DNA of 64,000 nucleotides. It comes from Actinomadura madurae (lineage in GTDB: Bacteria > Actinomycetota > Actinomycetes > Streptosporangiales > Streptosporangiaceae). The position numbers and the translations under genes are program-made. The notes under the pieces were generated by a model. It was not told the origin of the DNA and made no database searches. It worked only from the letters and a program-made list of their open reading frames with translations. The DNA lies in the NCBI RefSeq assembly GCF_900115095.1, contig NZ_FOVH01000001.1, positions 1,020,000 through 1,083,999 of the forward strand, in the 5' to 3' direction. Below, in pieces: positions 59,605 through 64,000 of the stretch (position 1 is its first letter; every line of letters starts with the position of its first letter).

Positions 59605-59718
59605 GCGCGCGAGGAGGCGACCTGGCTCGGCCACTCGGAAGGGCACCACAGTTGCGGGACAGCGCCGGGTTCACACCGGACTTCGCTCCAGGCGCGCAGC
59701 ATCGCAACGGTATCAGCC
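59605..59718 (-). promoter_or_regulatory. Cobalamin (B12) riboswitch
   Basis: On the minus strand, the leader shows the hallmarks in order: AAGTCCGGTGTGAACCCGG, GCGCTGTCCCGCAACTGTGG, and the B12 box GAGCCAGGTCGCC (59614-59627). Between CAACTGTGG and the B12 box the linker is short, as in compact actinobacterial forms. It ends ~75 bases before the btuF start, leaving room for a ribosome-site-sequestering hairpin. High cobalamin should switch the btuF-btuC-btuD-cbiZ operon off. Confidence 0.9.
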
Positions 59719-59747
59719 CATGAGTGCGGGTCTGTCGGAATCTCCGG

Positions 59748-59791
59748 AGTGAGTACTCACTTCGAAGTTGACGGAGTGAGTGCTCACTCCG
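59748..59791. promoter_or_regulatory. Two TetR-type operators
   Basis: AGTGAGTACTCACT (59748-59761) is a perfect 14-base palindrome. CGGAGTGAG and CTCACTCCG (59772-59791) form a second one around TG. They are 24 bases apart and end 13 bases before the tetR start. This is the classic shape of a TetR autoregulatory site. Confidence 0.85.
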
Positions 59792-59804
59792 TAGCTTGGC
59801 GTGC

Positions 59805-60431
59805 ATGGAGCCGAAGAGACGGCGGCGCGCTCCCGGGATGAGCCCCGCCGAGCGCCGCGAAATGATCGTCCGGACCGCGTTGCCGCTGGTCGCCGAGCAC
59901 GGCACCGCCGTCACGACCGGGCAGATCGCCCGCGCGGCCGGGATCGGCGAGGCCACGATCTTCCGGGTGTTCGCCGACAAGGAGGAACTGCTGGACGCGT
60001 GCGTCGCCGAGGCGCTCCGGGGCGAGCACGTCCTCGCGGAGATCGAGGCGATCCCGCTCGACCAGCCGCTGCCCGCCCGGCTCGCCGAGGCCGCCGCCGC
60101 GGTGGAGGCCTACCTCATCCGCATGGGCCTGGTCATCGGCGCGCTGCACGCCACCGGACGCGGCAACCGCGGCCTGCCCGGCGGCCGCGACCATCCCGGC
60201 GCCGGCCGCGAGAACGCGATGACCCGCACCCGCGACGCCCTCGCCGACCTGTTCGAACCGGAACGCGACCGGCTGCGCCTGCCCGCCGAGCAGATCGCGA
60301 GCCTGTTCATGGGCCTGCTCTTCACCCGCTCCCGCCCGCCCGGGGGCCCCGAGACGCCCGACCCCCTGCCGGTCGAGGCCTACCTCGACGTCTTCCTCCA
60401 CGGAGCCCTCAAGGAAGGAACCCCCGAATGA
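59805..60431 (+). CDS. TetR family transcriptional regulator
   Basis: The 208-residue protein has a TetR HTH: AERREMIVRTALPLVAEHGTAVTTGQIARAAGIGEATIFRVFADKEELLDACV. The ligand domain is Ala-rich with no recognised signature. It probably represses itself and the coupled VOC gene through the palindromes at 59748-59791. ATG 59805 is preferred to TTG 59796. Its stop overlaps the next start (ATGA). Confidence 0.9.
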   Translation: MEPKRRRRAPGMSPAERREMIVRTALPLVAEHGTAVTTGQIARAAGIGEATIFRVFADKEELLDACVAEALRGEHVLAEIEAIPLDQPLPARLAEAAAAVEAYLIRMGLVIGALHATGRGNRGLPGGRDHPGAGRENAMTRTRDALADLFEPERDRLRLPAEQIASLFMGLLFTRSRPPGGPETPDPLPVEAYLDVFLHGALKEGTPE

Positions 60432-60805
60432 CGATCACGCTCAACCACACGATCGTGACCGCCGCCGACAACGACGAGGCCGCCCGCTTCTTCGCCACCG
60501 TGATGGGCCTGCGCTACACCGGCGTCCACCCCCACGCGCGGCACTTCGTCCCGATCCGCGTGAACGACGGGCTCACCCTCGACTTCATGACCGTCGCCTA
60601 CCCGCAGGGCCACCACCTGGCCTTCGACGTGGACGCCGCCACCTTCGACACCGTCCGGGACCGCCTCGACGCCCGCGAGATCCCCTACGGCGACGACCCC
60701 GCCCACCCGGACAGCGGCCGCGTCGACGACGACCATCCGCTGGGCGGACGCGGCCTCTTCTTCTCCGACTCCAGCGGCAACCTCTACGAGCTCATCGCCC
60801 CGTGA
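60428..60805 (+). CDS. VOC superfamily (glyoxalase/bleomycin-resistance-like) protein
   Basis: The 125-residue protein has the paired beta-alpha-beta-beta-beta modules of VOC proteins: LNHTIVTAADNDEAARFFATVMGL (metal His), TLDFMTVAYPQGHHLAFDVD (metal His), GRGLFFSDSSGNLYELIAP (metal Glu). It may be a dioxygenase, an isomerase or a drug-binding protein. It is coupled to the TetR gene, suggesting an inducible detoxification unit. Its last 14 bases overlap the convergent LLM gene. Confidence 0.88.
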   Translation: MTITLNHTIVTAADNDEAARFFATVMGLRYTGVHPHARHFVPIRVNDGLTLDFMTVAYPQGHHLAFDVDAATFDTVRDRLDAREIPYGDDPAHPDSGRVDDDHPLGGRGLFFSDSSGNLYELIAP

Positions 60806-61703
60806 CGGTCTTGAGGAACTCCCGGGTGCGCCTGCGGTCGTCGCCCGGCATGTACTCGCCGGCGACGAAATCGGTGACGCCGGCCTTCGCCAGCTCCTCC
60901 AGCTTCGCCGCGACCGCGTCCTCGTCCCCGACGACCGCCAGGTCGCCGGGCCCCTCGGCGCCCTCCCGGTCCATCATCGCCCGGTAGGACGGCAGCGTCC
61001 CGTACACCTCGAACGTCTTCGCGGCCTGCTCCCTCGCCCGCTCCACGTCGCCGGTCACGCACAGCGGGAGGCTGCACACGATCCGCGGCGCGTCCCGTCC
61101 GGCCGCCTGGGCCGCCGCCGTGATGGTCGGCGCGATGTGGTCGCGCACGGTCACCGGACCGGTCATCCACAGCACCGTCCCGTCCGCGCGTTCCGCCGCC
61201 AGCTTCAGCATCTTCGGCCCGAGCGCGGCGAGCAGCAGGGGCACGCGCTCCTCGTTCTGGACGCTCAGCCCGATGTTCCCCGTCACCGTCTCACCGGTGA
61301 ACGCGGCGTTCTCCCTGTTCAGCAAAGGCACCAGCACCGACAGGTACTCGTCCATGTGCCGGAGCGGCCGGCCGAAATCGTACCCGTACATGTCCTCGAT
61401 CACGATCTTGTGGGACAGCCCGATGCCGAGCGTCAGCCGCCCCTGCAGCGCCAGGGCTGTCGTGCGCGCCTGCTGCGCCATGGCCGCCGGGTGCCGCGGA
61501 TACGTCGGCACCACGGCGGTCCCCAGCTCGATCCCCGGCACCTCGCGCCCCGCCACGGCCAGCGCGGTCAGCGCGTCCAGCCCGAAGATGTGCGACAGCC
61601 ACGCCGAGGGGAACCCGTCGTCCGCCGCCCGCCGCACATCGTCCGCCAGCTTGGCGAGCGCGTCCGCGCCGCCACGATCGTTCAGCAACACACCGACCCG
61701 CAC
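60792..61703 (-). CDS. LLM class F420-dependent oxidoreductase
   Basis: The 303-residue TIM-barrel enzyme has RVGVLLNDRGG, GFPSAWLSHIFGLDALTALAVAG, GTAVVPTYPRHPAAMAQQARTTALALQGRLTLGIGLSHKIVIE and LLLAALGPKMLKLAAERADGTVLWMTGP. It resembles the F420-dependent subgroup common in actinomycetes. The substrate is unknown. The GTG start at 61703 lacks a clear ribosome site. Confidence 0.88.
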   Translation of the reverse strand: MRVGVLLNDRGGADALAKLADDVRRAADDGFPSAWLSHIFGLDALTALAVAGREVPGIELGTAVVPTYPRHPAAMAQQARTTALALQGRLTLGIGLSHKIVIEDMYGYDFGRPLRHMDEYLSVLVPLLNRENAAFTGETVTGNIGLSVQNEERVPLLLAALGPKMLKLAAERADGTVLWMTGPVTVRDHIAPTITAAAQAAGRDAPRIVCSLPLCVTGDVERAREQAAKTFEVYGTLPSYRAMMDREGAEGPGDLAVVGDEDAVAAKLEELAKAGVTDFVAGEYMPGDDRRRTREFLKTVTGR

Positions 61704-62114
61704 AGCACCCTCCCCAGAACCGGAATAACCCGATCCTTACACACGCCCCGCATATGCCGATCATGAAGAGGTCACCACAAGATGTGCAGGGCGCGACATG
61801 CGGTGACGGCCGGGCGCGGTGTGCGCGAGGCGTTCGTGATCCTTGCCACAGCCATCATCCGGCGGCGGCGCCTCGCCCGCTGATTCTGTCGCCCGCATTC
61901 GTGAACCTCGGCCGGGCGCCGGCGTTCACGCCCGTCCAGCTGCGCAACGATCTCGGCATCGGGCTGGACGAGGCCCGCCGCCCCGGGGTCCCTGTGCTCC
62001 GTCATGGCGCGGGCCCCTACTGCGTCAGGGTGCGAGCGAACTCTCTGTCGAACAGAACCGTCTATTTGGATGCGAGCCGCCCCATGCCCCGTCGATGATG
62101 GAGAAACCACACTT
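61704..62114. other. Intergenic region between LLM and kinase genes
   Basis: This divergent spacer holds the promoters of the LLM gene and the kinase gene. Short open frames on both strands show no recognisable product. No repeat, RNA or strong dyad was seen. Confidence 0.4.
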
Positions 62115-62186
62115 ATGATCATGCGCCTGATGCCGGGCACGGCCCTGCCGGGTCTCGGCGCCGCGGCCGGGGAGGGAGCCGAGTGA
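62115..62186 (+). CDS. Possible short leader peptide coupled to the kinase gene
   Basis: A 23-codon frame (MIMRLMPGTALPGLGAAAGEGAE) starts with ATG 62115 after GGAGAAACCACACTT, and its TGA overlaps the kinase GTG (GTGA). The arrangement would couple translation of the kinase. With no homologue recognised it may be chance. Confidence 0.3.
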   Translation: MIMRLMPGTALPGLGAAAGEGAE

Positions 62187-64000
62187 GCGGTGTCGCGCCG
62201 GTACGGGCGGGCGACCCGGGGTGTCTCGGGCGGTATCGGATCATCGGGCGGCTCGGCGGCGGCGGGATGGGCACGGTGTTCCTCGCCCTGTCGCCGGGCG
62301 GGCGCGCGGTCGCCGTGAAGGCGGTGCGCGCCGAACTGGTGGAGGATCCGGGGTTCCGGCGCCGGTTCGTCCGGGAGGTCGAGGCGGCCCGCCAGGTGAG
62401 CGGCTTCTTCACCGCCGCCGTGGTCGACGCCGACCCCGAGGGGAGGCCGCCGTGGCTGGCCACCGAGTACGTGCCCGGGGTCTCTCTGGAGGCGGCGGTG
62501 GCCGCGCACGGCGCCTGGCCGGAGGGAACGGTGCTCGCGCTGGGCGCCGCGCTGGCGGAGGCGCTGGAGAGCGTGCACGCGGCGGGTGTGGTGCACCGCG
62601 ACCTCAAGCCGTCGAACGTGCTGCTGGCGGCGGACGGCCCGCGCGTGATCGACTTCGGGATCGCGCGGGCGGCCGAGGCCACCGAGCTCACCGAGACCGG
62701 CATGGTCATCGGCACGCCCGGTTTCATCGCCCCCGAGCAACTCGTGGACGACGAGGTCACCGCCGCCGGCGACGTCTTCGCCCTCGGCGCCGTGCTGGTG
62801 TTCGCGGTGACCGGCACCGGCCCGTTCGGGGCAGGGCACGCCGACGCCCTGAACTACCGGGTCGTCCACGAGGAGCCGGAGCTGACCGGTGTGCCGACCG
62901 CGCTGGCGGACGTCGCGGCCCGCTGCCTGGCCAGGGACCCCGCCCGGCGTCCCACCGTCCCCGACCTGGTCGGGGAGTTGAGCCGGATGCCGGGGACAGG
63001 GCAGGCCGCGGGCTTCTTCACGGAGGCGGGCTGGCTGCCCGACCCGGTGGCCGCGGATGTCCTCCGCATCAGGTCCGCGCCGCTTCCGCCCCCGCCCGCT
63101 TCCGCCCCGCCCGCCGCCGCGTCCGCCGCCCCGCCCGCCGCCGCGTCCGCCGCTGCCCCGCCCGCCGCCGCCCCGCCGGACTCGCCCGGTGCGCGAGTGT
63201 CGCCTGTTCCAGTGGGACGGACGCGGGCGCCTGGCCCCGCGCGGCGCCGGATCCTGGCCGCCGTGGCCGGCGCGGGGGCGGTCGCGCTCGTCGTCGCGGC
63301 GGTCGTCCTCACCGTCCGGCTGTCGGGTGACGACGGGGAGGCCGAGGCCGCCGGGCCGCCGCGGCGCAAGGAGCTGTGGACCTTCCCGTTGGAGGAGGGC
63401 ATGCATCTGGCGCAAGTGGTCGGAGGCACGGCGTACATCGACGACCAGAAGGGCGGCCTGTACGCCCTGAACGGCGAGAACGGCCGGCTGCGCTGGGAGT
63501 ACGCGCACTCCCTGGGCGACGTCCCGACGGGCCCGCTGTTCCTGGGGGCCACCGATTCGGCGGTGTACTACGGCGCCGGAGAGTACACCTACGCCCGGGA
63601 CGCCGGCAGCGGCGAGGAACTGTGGAAGTGGAAGGACCACGGCATCCATCCGTCGATCGAGGTGGTCGGAGAAAAGCTCTACGCGTCGGACGTCCGGCTG
63701 ATCGCGCGCGACGCCCGAACCGGGCGGGAGACGTGGACCAACACCTACAAGGGCTTCTCGAAGCAGGGGCCGGTCGTCTCCGGAGGAGTCGTCTTCGCGG
63801 TGATCAGTGACGGCACCCTGCGCGCGGTGGATGCGGAGACCGGCGCGGACCTCTGGCGCATCGAGGCCGGGGACCGGCTCGCGTCATCGCCCGTCGCCGC
63901 GAACGGCACCGTCTACTTCGGCGTCCGGGACGGTTCCCTGCACGCGGTGAACGCCGCGACGGGCCGGTACGCGTGGAAGCAGGGCTTCGAGGGCGCCTCC
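62183..64000 (+). CDS. Ser/Thr protein kinase with extracellular PQQ-like beta-propeller, 3' end cut by window edge
   Basis: 606 codons are visible. Residues ~15-275 are a Hanks-type kinase: glycine loop GRLGGGGMG, VAVKAV Lys, HRDLKPSN (~138), IDFGIARA and GTPGFIAPEQL. Then comes an Ala/Pro-rich linker (~296-340), one membrane helix (ILAAVAGAGAVALVVAAVVLTV, ~356-378) and PQQ-like repeats (GGLYALNGENGRLRWEY, TYARDAGSGEELWKW, TLRAVDAETGADLWRIEAG, SLHAVNAATGRYAWKQ). The propeller is a likely outside sensor. GTG 62183 follows GGAGGGAG. Confidence 0.93.
   Translation, partial: MSGVAPVRAGDPGCLGRYRIIGRLGGGGMGTVFLALSPGGRAVAVKAVRAELVEDPGFRRRFVREVEAARQVSGFFTAAVVDADPEGRPPWLATEYVPGVSLEAAVAAHGAWPEGTVLALGAALAEALESVHAAGVVHRDLKPSNVLLAADGPRVIDFGIARAAEATELTETGMVIGTPGFIAPEQLVDDEVTAAGDVFALGAVLVFAVTGTGPFGAGHADALNYRVVHEEPELTGVPTALADVAARCLARDPARRPTVPDLVGELSRMPGTGQAAGFFTEAGWLPDPVAADVLRIRSAPLPPPPASAPPAAASAAPPAAASAAAPPAAAPPDSPGARVSPVPVGRTRAPGPARRRILAAVAGAGAVALVVAAVVLTVRLSGDDGEAEAAGPPRRKELWTFPLEEGMHLAQVVGGTAYIDDQKGGLYALNGENGRLRWEYAHSLGDVPTGPLFLGATDSAVYYGAGEYTYARDAGSGEELWKWKDHGIHPSIEVVGEKLYASDVRLIARDARTGRETWTNTYKGFSKQGPVVSGGVVFAVISDGTLRAVDAETGADLWRIEAGDRLASSPVAANGTVYFGVRDGSLHAVNAATGRYAWKQGFEGAS

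Noticed and set aside
61754-62098. A 114-codon plus-strand frame upstream of the kinase
   Set aside because: Composition is that of random high-GC translation and no motif was seen.
1-64000. CRISPR arrays, tRNA/rRNA genes, transposases or integrases
   Set aside because: No spaced repeat array, tRNA-like cloverleaf, rRNA segment, DDE motif or integrase signature was recognised by eye; a tRNAscan or ISfinder search would settle this.

Overview
The window is very GC-rich (about 70-75 percent) and carries gene families typical of filamentous actinomycetes: several XRE/DUF5753 regulators with DUF397 partners, stand-alone HATPase_c anti-sigma-like proteins, a DUF574 methyltransferase, DUF5999, a SigE-type ECF factor and a PASTA-less Ser/Thr kinase. 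This mix suggests a Streptosporangiales chromosome, perhaps of the Actinomadura type. That placement is an inference from gene content. It appears to be chromosomal accessory and catabolic DNA; I see no rRNA, tRNA, CRISPR array, transposase or integrase.

Layout. 1-4.0 kb: a DUF4041 protein with a GIY-YIG (T5orf172) nuclease domain and a PH-like N terminus runs off the left edge. Beside it are two related small membrane-anchored proteins, a YdcF protein and DUF5999. 4.2-9.1 kb: DUF574 methyltransferase, DedA protein, a NarL-type two-component pair and a zinc formaldehyde dehydrogenase. 9.1-13.1 kb: a translationally coupled operon (GntR regulator, unknown protein, GMC oxidoreductase) behind a perfect 25-bp palindrome. 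13.1-18.7 kb: YbaK deacylase, HD protein, flavoprotein oxidase, MarR/DoxX pair, trehalose-phosphate synthase and an anti-sigma-like ATPase. 18.8-25.3 kb: DUF397, acyl-CoA synthetase, DHA2 efflux pump, a decayed O-methyltransferase, a cyclase-like protein and an XRE/DUF397 convergent pair. 25.3-31.7 kb: a gene-poor stretch, CGNR regulator, unknown protein plus ureohydrolase, thioesterase, DinB protein and a LuxR-STAND regulator.

31.7-42.6 kb: ATPase/XRE/DUF397 cassette with repeat-expanded DUF397 genes, VanZ-like protein, serine hydrolase, TfoX and DUF4260 proteins, MarR with flavoprotein and F420/flavin oxidoreductase, two methyltransferases, and an ECF sigma factor with its presumed membrane partner. 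42.7-49.0 kb: the leucine (isovaleryl-CoA) degradation operon with a divergent TetR gene and twin operators. 49.0-55.8 kb: a coupled pair of solute-binding-like proteins, one carrying a von Willebrand A domain, then a second acyl-CoA synthetase and a coiled-coil protein. 55.8-59.7 kb: a cobalamin riboswitch-controlled BtuF-BtuC-BtuD-CbiZ operon for corrinoid import and cobinamide salvage. 59.7-64 kb: TetR plus VOC protein, an LLM oxidoreductase and a Ser/Thr kinase with a PQQ-like sensor, cut by the right edge.

The clearest functional units are the riboswitch-B12 operon and the leucine catabolic operon. The best candidates for less described biology are the PH/DUF4041/GIY-YIG nuclease neighbourhood, the vWA/solute-binding pair and the GntR-unknown-GMC operon.
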